The translations under genes and the position numbers were made by a program. A stretch of 64,000 nt of DNA from Epiperipatus broadwayi (lineage: Eukaryota > Onychophora > Udeonychophora > Euonychophora > Peripatidae), in contig JAQFVV010006274.1 of the NCBI GenBank assembly GCA_028023455.1, positions 310,001 through 374,000 of the forward strand, read 5' to 3'. Below, piece after piece: positions 35,371-46,294 of the stretch. Positions within the stretch are counted from its first letter, which is position 1, and every line of letters begins with the position of its first letter. The notes below the pieces were generated by a model. The model was not told the DNA's origin. It worked only from the letters and a program-made list of their open reading frames with translations, and searched no databases.

Positions 35371-38330
35371 TGAAAGTAATCTGCTGTTGCAAGTAATTAA
35401 TTAAAAGGCCACCATCAAAATGGTAGTCTGGGTCCATGATCAAGAGAGTCTTAGCATTTTTTGCATTTGGCTGTCAACTGCTGTCTTGGCAGATGACTTT
35501 ACAACCTCCTGGGAATAACTGCCAAAATTTAGTTTTATCTGTCATGATTAAAAATATCTATTTTTTTTTTTTTAAAAAAAGCTAATTTGCACACATATTC
35601 TGCCTTCAAGAAAACTCAACTAATATTTCAGTTAAACTCTATTAGGGGAAAAAAGAAAGATCATGTTGTTGGTAAGCAACCCATCCATGTTTTTTTAGTA
35701 TATGAATAATCATATAGTAATAACAGCTGCAATGACCACATATTAAATGAACATTTTGCCTTGCTCAAGAAGAATCAAAGGATCTTTCAATTAACAACAA
35801 ACTCCTTTCTGCAGCCTTTTTTATGCTATACTTTGTATTTAGACCTTCATCCTGCAGTGGATTGATAATGGTTGATGATGATGACTTTGTATTTATGCTT
35901 AACAATGATTGTGATAAGTTTTTTCAAACACTTCAGTTTATGATATATCTCAAATTTTGCTTAGACCTCTGTTTTGTGAAGACAATAATTTCATCCTTTT
36001 GGAATTAAAATCTTTCTCACCAAAATCCTTAATTAATATCCATTCATTGTTTACTAATTTAATTTTTATTAAATCTGCCTATGAAATTGCATAATATTAT
36101 TATTAGATTTTTATAATTACACTCAGTTATAATGCAATAAATTTGATAGTAAGAGTATTGTGATCACATGTCATTGTTATTATTGGCAAATTAGTTTGCC
36201 ATTGCTTAATATTCTATTTTAGAATAATTGCTTGATTTTAAAATGTCAAATCAATATTAAAGGCTATTTTACTATTATATATAAATAAGAATGTACCATT
36301 ATTATTAATTTGGGTTCACTGAAATCTATGTAAAATTTAAAAATTACATATTTAATGTAGTATTATACTTACTTATTTGTTCATAGATGTCACTTCAATG
36401 ACATTATTTGTTTGTATCATCATTTTAATCTTTAGTAGTGCCTATTAAACTTCAAACATTGGAATATATACTGTGTATAAAATAATGTAGGTTTTTTTTT
36501 TTTTTTTAATTATATGTGTGTGCTAATTATTTTTCTTACTTGTAAAAAATATATATATTTTTTCTTTAACAGCGTTTTAAAGAGAAAAAACTAGACTTGG
36601 AATTATAAATAAATTTAAGTGGATGATGAGAAAAGAGTTATCACAGAGATAGAAGTCAAGATTTAAAAAAAAAAAAAAAAATTACAAAGTAGAATCTTTT
36701 CAAAACAAACTGTGAATTATGAAACAATCTTAATTTAAATTTGGCACTCATAAAATTGTTGGTATTTCAGTTATTTGCAACAGGTCTAGAATTTTAAATT
36801 TATTTTTGCCTACAGGAAGCAAAAGGAAAAAAAAAGTTGATTTACTTTGCTTTTTAAATAATGCTTTTTTTTTTTAAAAAAAAAGAAGAATGAAATTTGT
36901 TTTAGGATCTTTACCTGTTGTAATTACCCCACATATTAAAAAAAGTGTATTCATGCCTGTGAAAGCATTTAAATATGTGAACATGTGTGTAGGATGTATA
37001 TATATATAATTTATTCTTATTTAGTGGAATTGTAATGATGATATCAGATATCAGTTTATATTTTATTCCAAACTTCTCTTTCCACTTAGTATATAGCATA
37101 CGTTCTGTTGGTAAGCTTTGATTGCAGTAGATTACAGTATTAATTTACTGAACTGCAAGTGTACAGTATTTTTCAACACACACACACATATATATAACAT
37201 TTTTATGTGAATAGTATGCATATATAAATTAAACATTGTAGTATAAACAAAATTAAAACAATATTATAAAGTAATTATTAATAGTAAATTGATAGAGCAG
37301 TTTACATATATGTTAACTGTGTGTATTCATTTATTCATTTAGAAATAAAAATTATAAACTGTACTGTATTCTTATTTTTTTAAAGTAAAATAAATAGCAA
37401 AGTGTTAGATTTTTATCACAATTACAAACATTCTGTTCAATAGTCTTTTTCATTAATAATTTTTCCCTTTCCCCATAAAAACTAACAATCTCATCTGAAT
37501 ACAATCCCTCTTGTTGTTTTGATATTTTAAAGTCATATCAACTTCCAGATTTATATAAGATCTTTATAGCTTTATACAAAGTCATTATAATTCATCTACT
37601 CATAAATTTGGCCATAAACCAACCAAGAAATAAAACAAATTTAAAAATGATTAAAAGAAGTTAGAGGAAATGTTGGTGGAAAATCTGAGACTTTTGAATA
37701 AAAACTGATATTAAATGAGGCATTTTATTATGATTATATGTTAGACTATTTCCATCTTTTAGAATTAATTGATGTCTTTAAAAAAATTCAAATATTATTT
37801 TAATTTTTCAAATGCATTCAATTGTTAACAATGTCATACACTTTAATATTTACTAATCTGTGTGTCATTACTAACAATTGTTCAAGTTTTTTTCTAAAGA
37901 TGTAACAATTCTAAATGATGGAAGGTCCAACTTTGTTTTTCATTTTTACAATAGTAGTCTTTGAAATAGTTTGCATGTGACTTCATAAAGTAAACATCAA
38001 GTTATAATAAAGATTTGATGATAGAATTTTTAATATGTTTGGATTTAAAGTAAAAATAAGAACCTCGTTTTTATGGTTTTTTAGTTTAGATTAAGCTGTT
38101 TATTATGTCATTTTTGCCAAATCGGAAGGTGTTCTTAACATTTTGAATACAATTTATAAAGATTTTAAAGTTTAGGAATTTATGTTCAAATTTTCAACAA
38201 TATTTACTTAGATAGTTATTAACTTAAGAATATAAATTAATTTAAATATCATAAAAACTTTTTAAATAAAAAAATGGACTTGCATGTTGAGATAAGTGAA
38301 TTACAGACACATATCCTGCTAGCACATTTA
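35371..38330. other. AT-rich non-coding stretch
   Basis: No gene found. It contains the second copy of the dispersed repeat (37151-37341) and simple AT-rich tracts. A 61-codon frame at 35823-36008 has no motif. Confidence 0.5.
37151..37341 (+). repeat. Dispersed repeat, copy 2 of 2
   Basis: Same landmarks in the same order as 2262-2430 (aactgcaagtgta to tgtgtattcat). Contains an ACAC/ATAT run at about 37178-37197. Class unknown. Confidence 0.5.
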
Positions 38331-38339
38331 AATTAGAAG

Positions 38340-38800
38340 GGATTATTTTGTCATTGTAATATGACTAAATTAAGTGTATGGAAGTGAGATATGGATCATT
38401 TTTTGTAATGTAAGAGCATTAGAAAAATTTCATTTATGAATGCTCTTTAAAATTATAAAAATATAATGGGAAAGATTATAAGACTAATTGATAAGTTCTT
38501 CAGCATTTTAAATATGATAGTGCAGAATCTGGTATTGGAAAAACACATTTTTTTTGGGATTGGGCATGTTAAGTGATTGAATTTTAACAGACTTCTTGCA
38601 AAAAGGATTTTATAGTGATCTTGATCATGATTTTCATGGAGAGGCAGATCCCATTTACATTATAAAGATTATTTCAAAGAGAGTCTAAAAAATGCAATAC
38701 AATTGCTTTTATTTGGAAAATATGATTGAGTATAGTTATCAGACTGAAGGAGCAGTTTGTAATATGTGTGGACTGATATAAGTAGTCTATAAAATTTATC
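38340..38800 (+). pseudogene. LINE ORF2 C-terminal remnant
   Basis: Plus-strand frames give LEKHIFFGIGHVK (family RRLRWxGHVxR), NRLLAKRIL and GRSHLHYKDYFKESLKNAI (family GRxxxRYKDxxKxDLKxxN). This is the region near the end of APE-type LINE ORF2. Stops in every frame. It lies just upstream of an RT piece from the RTE-like family, so the order is not collinear and two insertions are likely. Confidence 0.6.
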
Positions 38801-38899
38801 TTTATGTTAATTCTTTGTCTTTCTATGCTTTTTTTGCTTTTGGAAATTAGCATGGCCATTCTTAAATGGCTGCTCTTGAATGAATGAAATAGAAAAGAC

Positions 38900-39560
38900 T
38901 TTTAAATGATTCCCTTATGCTTTGGGTTGTGGATTATGAAAAGGCATTTGATTCTATAAGCATTGCTTAGAGGTCTGGAACATCAAGAAAAGGATCAATG
39001 ATATCAAATTCTGAAGAATATTCATGAAAATGAAGCACCAAGCATTATAGAACAATATCAAGGTGATTAACATAGATTAGGGTATTCTATAGATTGATTT
39101 TATTTTTCCTAAATCTTTTACACCCACTTCACATCAAGAAAAGATCATTGATATCAAATTCTGAAGAATATTCATGAAAATGAAGCACCAAGTATTATAG
39201 AACAACATCAAGGTGCTTAACATAGATTAGGGTATTCTGTAGATTGATTTTATTTTTCCTAGACCTTTTACACCCATTTCATGGTGCATGTTTTATGAAT
39301 TAAAATAGAAAACTTAAGAAATAAATATAAATAGTATTTTGCAGATAATATAATTGCTTAGGTAAATAGTGTTTCAGAGCTTTGCAAATGTTACAAGATT
39401 GCTAAAAAAATCTAAAGTGATGATCAATAGCCTTGTAAAGAACGAAAAAATAAAGATTGATAGTAATAAATAGGAAGAAGCTAATAACTACAAATATGCA
39501 GGTAGTAATATAATGGAATCATTTTTATTAGGTGAAGTCATTCAATATGTTTTGGCAAAT
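38900..39560 (+). pseudogene. RTE-like LINE reverse-transcriptase remnant with tandem duplication
   Basis: LWVVDYEKAFDSI at about 38926-38965 is the first catalytic Asp block, nearly identical to that of the copy at 32762-35370. It is followed by QILKNIHENEAPSIIEQ, then FADNIIA where the catalytic box has F-A-D-D, so the second Asp is Asn. SNIMESFLLGEVI follows. A 151-bp tandem duplication (38981-39281) repeats the ILKNIHENEAPS block and breaks the frame. Confidence 0.75.
38981..39281 (+). repeat. 151-bp tandem duplication in LINE RT
   Basis: Two copies starting catcaagaaaa at 38981 and 39132 and ending cacccayttca, with about eight differences. 151 is not a multiple of three, so the copy shifts the frame. 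Confidence 0.9.
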
Positions 39561-40552
39561 CAAGTGAATTTTCAAATTATGAACTATGAGATATATCAAG
39601 CAATTAAATGTGCACAGTATTTTAGATTTTCTTTGTAAACAATTAACATTTTCAACTAAAAACTTTAGAATTAGTTATATTATTAATTTTTTTGTTTAAA
39701 CTACTACTGTCCTAATTATTAAAATTGGTCACTTAGTTAGTGGGTATTTGACTAATTGATTGTGCACTGATATTGTACAATATTTATTTTATGTATAAAT
39801 GCTAAGTGATGTGCAGGAAAGTTTGTTTTATATTTCAAAGTGTCTCTTAGAAAAGAGCACTATTGTGAGGAAATAAACAGTTGATCTTTTGTTAAGTAGT
39901 AATTTGTTATTGTTTTAATCCCTTCATAATAGTAATTTTTTGTCTAATATTTCATATTTAAAATTTGTTAATGAAATAATAAAAATATAATCAATTGATT
40001 TGTTGGTGGGTACTTTAGCTTACAAATCTGTTATTCTAGCATTGAAACTAAATCATGCAAAGTAATAACATAATAATCAAAATTAAATAAATTATTAACC
40101 TGCATATTTTTACTTCTTTAATTATCCCGGATTCATGCCAAACTATAACACAATTGTTTTGTATTCAAATCTTTACTTTCAAATCCATATATTTGTGAAT
40201 TAATATATTTGTAACAATTTGTTTGCAATTTTCTCTTTAATTTATTGATAAAATTTATTATTTAAAAATAACTTTTTCATTATAAGAAAGTTCAAGTATT
40301 ACTTTCTTAAACCAAAATACTTGAATTTTTAAATTAAGATAATCTCAGTGCTCTTCATATTAATACTTTAATGAATCATATCAATGCTAAATGTTTCTTG
40401 CGGCTGAGATGAAGAAATGATTAATCATTTTTTTATTTCAACATGATTTACAAAAATATACAGACATCATGCTACTATTGCTTGCCCTAACACACTATCC
40501 TTAAATTTTAACATTATAGGGAGAGGACTCTTTCCAATCCAAATGTTAGTCG
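39561..40552. other. AT-rich non-coding stretch
   Basis: No recognisable feature up to the second hammerhead array. Confidence 0.5.
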
Positions 40553-40671
40553 CATTTATTATCACAGTAACAAACTACATATAGCAGTGCCACCCAGTGC
40601 AAATTTTAGCAATCAATGGAAGCAAGAAGGTTTGTGCTTAAAATCCCTATCTACGGAATACTCATCCAATA

Positions 40672-40713
40672 TCCCCAGACTTATTTCTAGCTTATGGCTT
40701 TCATCAGTGAGGA
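40672..40713 (-). ncRNA. Hammerhead ribozyme 2a
   Basis: Minus strand: stem I strand TCCTCA, core CTGATGA (complement at 40701-40707), stem II AGC with loop CATAA and GCT, core GAAA (complement at 40684-40687), short stem III, cleavage triplet GTC, stem I strand TGGGGA. Stem I pairs over 6 bp with one G-U. The closing pair of stem II would be A-A, so stem II is only 3 bp and weak; activity is uncertain. Stem III (TAAG) is degraded from ACTAGT. Confidence 0.65.
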
Positions 40714-41120
40714 GCAGTCTTGGATCTGAGAGCACTGCTAGATCTTAGGATTTAATGCAACCCTCCAGTATCCAATTTTTATCTATTTAGTTAACTATAA
40801 AGGTAAGAGCCCAAGATGAAAACACAATAATGATTTCAATCCAAGGTCATTTGCTTGTATAGGCATATACATCTAAACCAGTTCAGCATCCATACATTCA
40901 TGTCTGGTTTTTCAAAAATCACCATTACCAATTATCACACAGGCATGATTAGTATAAATCCACCAAAACACCACATGATCACCATTTCCTTTGCTTACCC
41001 ATGCTGTTAATAATGGTAGCAAACTGTTTGTACAATATGGCCATCCACTGCAAGCCTTAGTAATCAATTTATGCAAAACATTTGGGCATAAAATCCCCTT
41101 CTACTGCCTACTCATCCATT

Positions 41121-41162
41121 ATCCCAGACTAGTTTCTAGATTGTGGCTTTCATCAGTGAGGA
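41121..41162 (-). ncRNA. Hammerhead ribozyme 2b
   Basis: Minus strand: TCCTCA, CTGATGA (complement at 41150-41156), stem II AGC / CACAA / TCT with one mismatch, GAAA, stem III as the palindrome ACTAGT, cleavage after GTC, then TGGGAT. The ACTAGT stem III, like ACCATGGT in array 1, is self-complementary, which favours double-hammerhead pairing of two units. Confidence 0.65.
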
Positions 41163-41334
41163 ACCTTGGATCTGAGAGCATTGCATCTAGATCTTAGGAC
41201 CATTTAGTTATTATAAAGTAAATGAGCTTGGATTTTGTTTCATTTTGGCATCCTAACTTTATCATTAACTAAATAGATAAAAAGTGGCTGCTGGAGGTTC
41301 CATTAGATCAAGTGAAGTGCTTTCATATCCAAGA

Positions 41335-41377
41335 CTTTTTACTGATAAAAGCCACAAGTTAGAAACTACTCTGGCGA
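41335..41377 (+). ncRNA. Hammerhead ribozyme remnant 2c
   Basis: Plus strand: CTGATAA at 41342-41348 (core G8 changed to A), stem II AGC / CACAA / GTT, GAAAC at 41362-41366, then TACTC where GTC is expected. Recognisable only by alignment with 2a and 2b; certainly inactive. The corresponding place in the fourth unit (about 41760-41775) has lost the core entirely. Confidence 0.6.
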
Positions 41378-41950
41378 TATTGGATAGGGATTTTATGCAC
41401 AAACTTTCTTGCATTCATTGATTTCTAAGATTTGCACTGGATGGTACTACTGTATGGAGAGTTTGCTAGTGTTACTAACAGCTTGTATAAACATAGGAAA
41501 TTGCATGATTAGTTTTGGTAGTTTTATATCAATCCTGTTCCTTGGGATAATGGTGACTAAGGTTTGAAAAACCAAAGACACAAAAATATTTAGATGCTGA
41601 ATTGGTTTCAGATCCATATGACTATATAGGTGAATGAGCTTGGATTGAAAACATTATTGTGTTTTCATCTTGGGTTTTAGCTCTATAGTTAACTAAATAG
41701 GTAAAAAAATGGCTGCTAGAGAGTTGCATTAGACCTTAAGATGTAGGTACAGTGCTCTAGGTTGAGGATATTGGAATCATGAGTAGGCTCTAGATAGGGA
41801 TTTTGTGCACAAACTTCGTGCATTCATTGATTACTGTGGCTTGCACTGAGTTGCGCGACTGTATGGAGATTTTTGTCTGTGTAAATAGCTTGTGTAAGCA
41901 TAGGAAATGGAGATCATATTTTGTTTTGGTGGTTTTAAACATTTATTATC

Positions 41951-42789
41951 TTTACTTTGACTTTTAAAATGCTGTTTTTTCTTTTATCATACTTCTCTTA
42001 AATTCCCATCACTTTTCTTTTATAAGATGAAAATTAGATATCAAATATCTCCCCCACTCCCTTCCCCAGTATTTATTAACTTAACCCATGGAGTTTTCTT
42101 TTGCTTGCAATTTAGTAAATAAAGGCTTAACAAGCAACCGTTACTATCATAAAAGAAATATTTTCTCCATTCTATGCAAAAATATTTATGTAAAATAGAT
42201 GTACATATAATTTAATTCTGCCTTTTACGATCTTTAATTTTTAAAAAAAAAAATTATATATAAATATTTGTTGAATTCTGTGCTCAGGCTTCCAGGCTTT
42301 GCAGATGGTGGGTAGTGGACGACCTTTATATATGAAGGCCAGCTGTGAATAACAAGTAAATAATGCTATATCAAGAGCTTCTTATGCTTGTAGGATAGTG
42401 TGTTTGTTCATCAAATGCTAGATATTGTTTTCGATACAAATAATCTTTGCTGTCTCTTTTCCTTTTTCAGGCACTAAAGTTATAGTAGTGCCTAGTCATC
42501 ATGAACTTCTCATTCTGTTGGAATCTTCTTATACTAACTGTAACAATGGGATTGTATGTTTGTGCAACAACATTATTATCTTTTAACTACTTACATACTT
42601 TTATGTCAAGCCCTCAAGAATTAATGAAGCAATGACTTGAGCAGAGTTAGTAGGCTAACATGCCTTAGGTGTGATCTATGCTTGAGGTTGTTCAGCCACA
42701 TACCAGTCTGCATGGAACAGGATTTTAATAAGATAGATCTTTTGGCTGGCAAAAATTATATGTTTATGCAGTCCTATTTAGAAAAGTAG
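41951..42789. other. Non-coding stretch
   Basis: No recognisable gene or repeat. AT-rich with a poly-A tract near 42242. Confidence 0.45.
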
Positions 42790-43640
42790 AAGGTCCAAAA
42801 AAATTGTCTAAAAATGGCTTCTCGCACGGGCTGTCTAGGTTGTCATGCGGATTACTCATTTCAGCAGTAGAAGTAATAAAAATTGGGTATTGTTGTATTA
42901 GCTCATGTCAGCTGCTTGATGGCATTATTTATATGCAATAACAATTATGCCGTTTACACGGCCACCGCCACTGGCCTTATTTCTATGCAAAAGCACAGAA
43001 AGAGGCCGTTTTGCTTGCTGTTCTGGCGGCTGGCCTGCTGCTTCGTGTTACACACTTTATCCCAATGATCACAGTTCAAAGTTCGCTACAGTATCATGTG
43101 AGGGTATCTGGACTTCGCCTGTCACACTCTTCAAATATGCATATCAAAGAAATTATCTTACATGTCATCTGACCTATTATCTACTAACAATTGTAAACCC
43201 ATCGCTATGCTTCCCTACTCAACATGGAACCTTCAAAAAATTCGGAAAGGGTATGTCCAAGCAAGATTTCGACCTGCTCGCGTTTGTGCGAGTACATGTC
43301 TGCAACAAATAAAATGTCTGACTGCAAAACTGAGCCATTCAAATTCTGCCAACTGCCATGACATTTCCTATGTGCCAAGAGATGTGTGTATGGTGAAACG
43401 ATGAGTCTGGAGTTGTCCAAAACCATTTCGCAGTTTAGATGCAAGTCTCATTTTTGTCGACGAAAGTGTTCTCTTTGAAAGAAGACCTGGTTTGACAGCT
43501 CCAGAATTCTGTTCATTTTGAAAGCCTTAGTGTGACCCAGGTTCAGGAATGAAGCATGCTTTGGTAGCTTATGTCCATTTCTTTGGTTTGACCATTTAGG
43601 AAGAGTTCACTCCAGGCATCTCCAGTATTTAAGGATTGTA
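42790..43640. other. GC-elevated unrecognised block
   Basis: Clearly less AT-rich than anything around it. It holds overlapping frames on both strands (plus 42947-43312 of 121 codons, plus 43162-43404, minus 43444-43205), none with a domain I know. No splice-bounded exon or terminal repeat is obvious. It may be a fragment of an unknown element or a degraded exon or retrocopy. Confidence 0.4.
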
Positions 43641-44189
43641 TGAAGTATTTCGGCAGCAATAAAAGAACATAGACACACGATACCAAGTACTACACAGATA
43701 CAGTCAAACAACCTTATTAACATAAATAATATAGATATACCATCCCATATGTTACTATGCTACAAAAAAAAAAAAACAATTCATTATGAAATGAATAAAA
43801 ATTCCTTTTTTCTTAAAGGCATTTAATTGATTTAGATGTGGGTATTATAACAGCATTTTATTCTTAGCATGAGTAATTATTAATAGCTATTGTCTTTGAA
43901 CTATTTATGCACGTACATCTGATTTTTATTGAATATATCATGAAAAAGACCTCATGGTACCTCTATTCCAAATATTAAATTAGCAGATGTGTATATAACT
44001 ATTGGCATTCTAATGCGTAATTAATTAATGCATATCTGGTTTTATTAAGTATAGATGTAGGTGAGAGTAAAATTTGAAGAAAAAATTGTTTTGAACTTAT
44101 TTTAATTTCTGTTATCCAACTTCTCATTTATATACATATATTCCACATCATCAATTAAATAACAAATAAACAAACTTGTTGATTTTGTA
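43641..44189. other. AT-rich non-coding stretch
   Basis: Nothing recognised. Confidence 0.45.
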
Positions 44190-44195
44190 GATATG

Positions 44196-44510
44196 CTAAC
44201 ATACATTAATATATAAAGATATTAAAAAATAATTTTTATGCTGATGACTTGGTAATGTTATATTTCTGTGTTTTTGCATACCATCAATGCCATCAAGTGG
44301 CTGACACAAGTTAATAGAACAGTACCAAAAATTGGTATCAGTATTTGGTAGTAGAGGTAAAGTAAAAGACAGTGATAGTACCAAATGGAAGAATTTTAAA
44401 TGGTAATTTTTTTCTAAATATAGATACACAGAATGTGTGAAGTTTACTTGATATAAATTTTTCAAGACTAGAACGGAGGATTGCACTGGTAGCTAAGAAA
44501 TTCAAGATTT
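44196..44510 (+). pseudogene. LINE RT catalytic-box fragment
   Basis: A short plus-strand frame gives KNNFYADDLVMLYF, the Y/F-A-D-D catalytic box of reverse transcriptase with its flanking hydrophobics, followed by SRLERRIALVAKKF. It lies upstream of the LINE endonuclease at 44640 and so belongs to a separate insertion. Confidence 0.55.
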
Positions 44511-44639
44511 GAGATCATTTTAATTGTTTTTACAGAAACTTGTCTCCTAGAGGAAGTTAGTTTTATAAAAAAGATAGATAGGTGTAATTTTTTTTTGGAA
44601 AGGCACTAGTGAATCAGTGAAAGATAATGCATTGTATTG

Positions 44640-45480
44640 GATTTACTGTAAAGTTTAATTTAGTATTTTTTATTGTTGGAATTCCTTATTATATCATTGA
44701 AAGATTAAATGTGTTAGAACGTGCTTTGCACATTGGAACACATGCTCATTTATTAATACTTACGCTCCAATCGTAAATTCAGAGAATTTAGAGATGGGCT
44801 TTTATTCCTTGTTGGATACCATTAAAAGATTGAATTTTTTTTTTTTGGAGACTTTATAACATGTTTTAATATACATAATAGACTTTAGCCACAATTATTG
44901 GAAATAATTTGTTGGGACTGTAAACTCAAATTGCTTGTTATTATTGAATTTCTATAAATTCAAATTGCTTGTTATTATTGAATTTATGCACAGAGCAAAT
45001 TGACTGTCAGTAACATTCTGTTTAGACAGAAAAACTTTAATAGAGGAATATAGATGCATTAATGTTCAAAATGAGAATATTTAATAGATTAAACTGATAG
45101 TTGCATTAAAAAATGGATATTCTAATCACATTTACAAGAAAATTTGTGCTCATTCTTTAGAAGAATCTATTATGTTCTACATTTCAACAGTGATTAAATA
45201 ATAAAATTGCTAATTTGGATCTTCAGGACTATCTTCTTATGGATGCATTGAATTCTCTAAAGGAAAATAAATCTATTATTGATGCCATTAAAAAGAAGAA
45301 TCATGACTGGTATTCTGTTAGCGATCTTATTATGTGATTTAATTAAAAATAAATGTGGTATTCTCTGCTTGGCAGAAAAATGTGGAACTTCATAATATGA
45401 ATAAAGATTTGAAGGCAGAAGGTCAACAACTGACAAGAAGATTTTAAAAATGGTTAGTGGAGTTACATTAGCTAATTGTA
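44640..45480 (+). pseudogene. LINE ORF2 endonuclease and linker remnant
   Basis: FINTYAPIVNSENLEMGFYS and LLDTIKRL align with the endonuclease block SAYAPTLDSxDEVKxxFY; the GDFN box is lost in a T run. NSNCLLLLNFYKFKLLVI follows, duplicated in part by a direct repeat at 44925-44985. DALNSLKENKSIIDAIKKKN near 45240-45300 is linker sequence. Stops throughout. Confidence 0.65.
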
Positions 45481-45639
45481 ATCACTCTAGATTTTTTTAT
45501 GCATTGAAAGCAATATATAGACCCAAGAAATGATATTACAATCCTATTAAATCCAAAAATGGCACTTTTTTTACATGATTACAATGATATTATGAACAGA
45601 TGGCATTATTTTGATCATCAACTTATAATGAGGTATCCA

Positions 45640-46292
45640 TTTCATCTGATTTAGATTTGGATAAAAATATCGATGTTAGTGAAGTTGAAACAGGTCTTTG
45701 TAATTTTAAAACTAAAAAGACTACTGGTCCTGATGAAATAAGGTGGCCATATGTTAGTTTCAAAAGTATTGGAATTTTTTAGGAATATATAGACCAGTGA
45801 AGTTGTTCAACCTGAACTTAGGGATGCTTTTATTGTTCTAATTTTTGAAAACAATGAAATAAACAAAATTGCAGTACTTATAGAATATCATTATCATCCA
45901 TTACAATAAAGGTTCTTTCAGTAATTTTGTTGAATAGGTTTCTACCAGCTATAGATGAATGGTTATCAGAGACTCATGGTTTTAGAGAATCAGGAAACAC
46001 TAGACATGGTTTTAATTGCTAGGCAAATTCAAGAAAAATGTTGGAAACAAAAGAGAAGTTTATATAGACATGGTTTTAATTGCTAGGCAAATTCAAGAAA
46101 AATGTTGTAAACAAAAGAGAAGTTTATATATTGCTTTTATTGATTTCGTCAAGGCATTTCATTTCATTAATAGGACTTGCCCATGGCATTGTTTGAAATT
46201 AATTAGCTGTCCACCAAAATTTATTCATATTATATAACTTCTACGTGATGGAATCAAAAGAAGTGTTATTACTACAGTTGGAAAATTTGGAG
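45640..46292 (+). pseudogene. LINE reverse transcriptase, first part
   Basis: The blocks are NIDVSEVETGLCNFKTKKTT then GPDEI, ILLNRFLPAIDEWLSETHGF, MVLIARQIQEKC and SLYIAFIDFVKAFHFINRT (first catalytic Asp), then SCPPKFIHII and LRDGIKRSVIT. A 64-bp tandem duplication at 46003-46130 repeats the MVLIARQIQEKC block. The coding is cut by the TIR element at 46295. Confidence 0.8.
46003..46130 (+). repeat. 64-bp tandem duplication in LINE RT
   Basis: Two copies beginning gacatggttttaattgctag at 46003 and 46067, differing by one base. The odd length shifts the reading frame. Confidence 0.92.
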
Positions 46293-46294
46293 TA

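Larger units (their letters stand above)
40553..41950. mobile_element. Hammerhead-ribozyme repeat array 2 (retrozyme-like), inverted tandem
   Basis: An insertion of about 1.38 kb (40564-41939) flanked by the 11-bp direct repeat catttattatc (40553-40563 and 41940-41950). Two units in one orientation (hammerheads at 40672 and 41121, 449 bp apart) are followed, after a switch at about 41200-41220, by two units in the opposite orientation (about 400 bp apart). Shared unit landmarks are gcaatcaatg with gcaag, aaaatccctatc, ggctttcatcagtgagga and its complement, ttggatctgagagca and tctatttagttaact. No protein is encoded. The unit sequence is unlike array 1 apart from the ribozyme, but the overall plan is the same. 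Less AT-rich than the flanks. Confidence 0.78.

Noticed and set aside
28861-41939. The two ribozyme arrays as CRISPR arrays or ordinary satellites
   Set aside because: Units are 400-450 bp without spacers, change orientation, and are bounded by direct repeats; not CRISPR and not a simple satellite.
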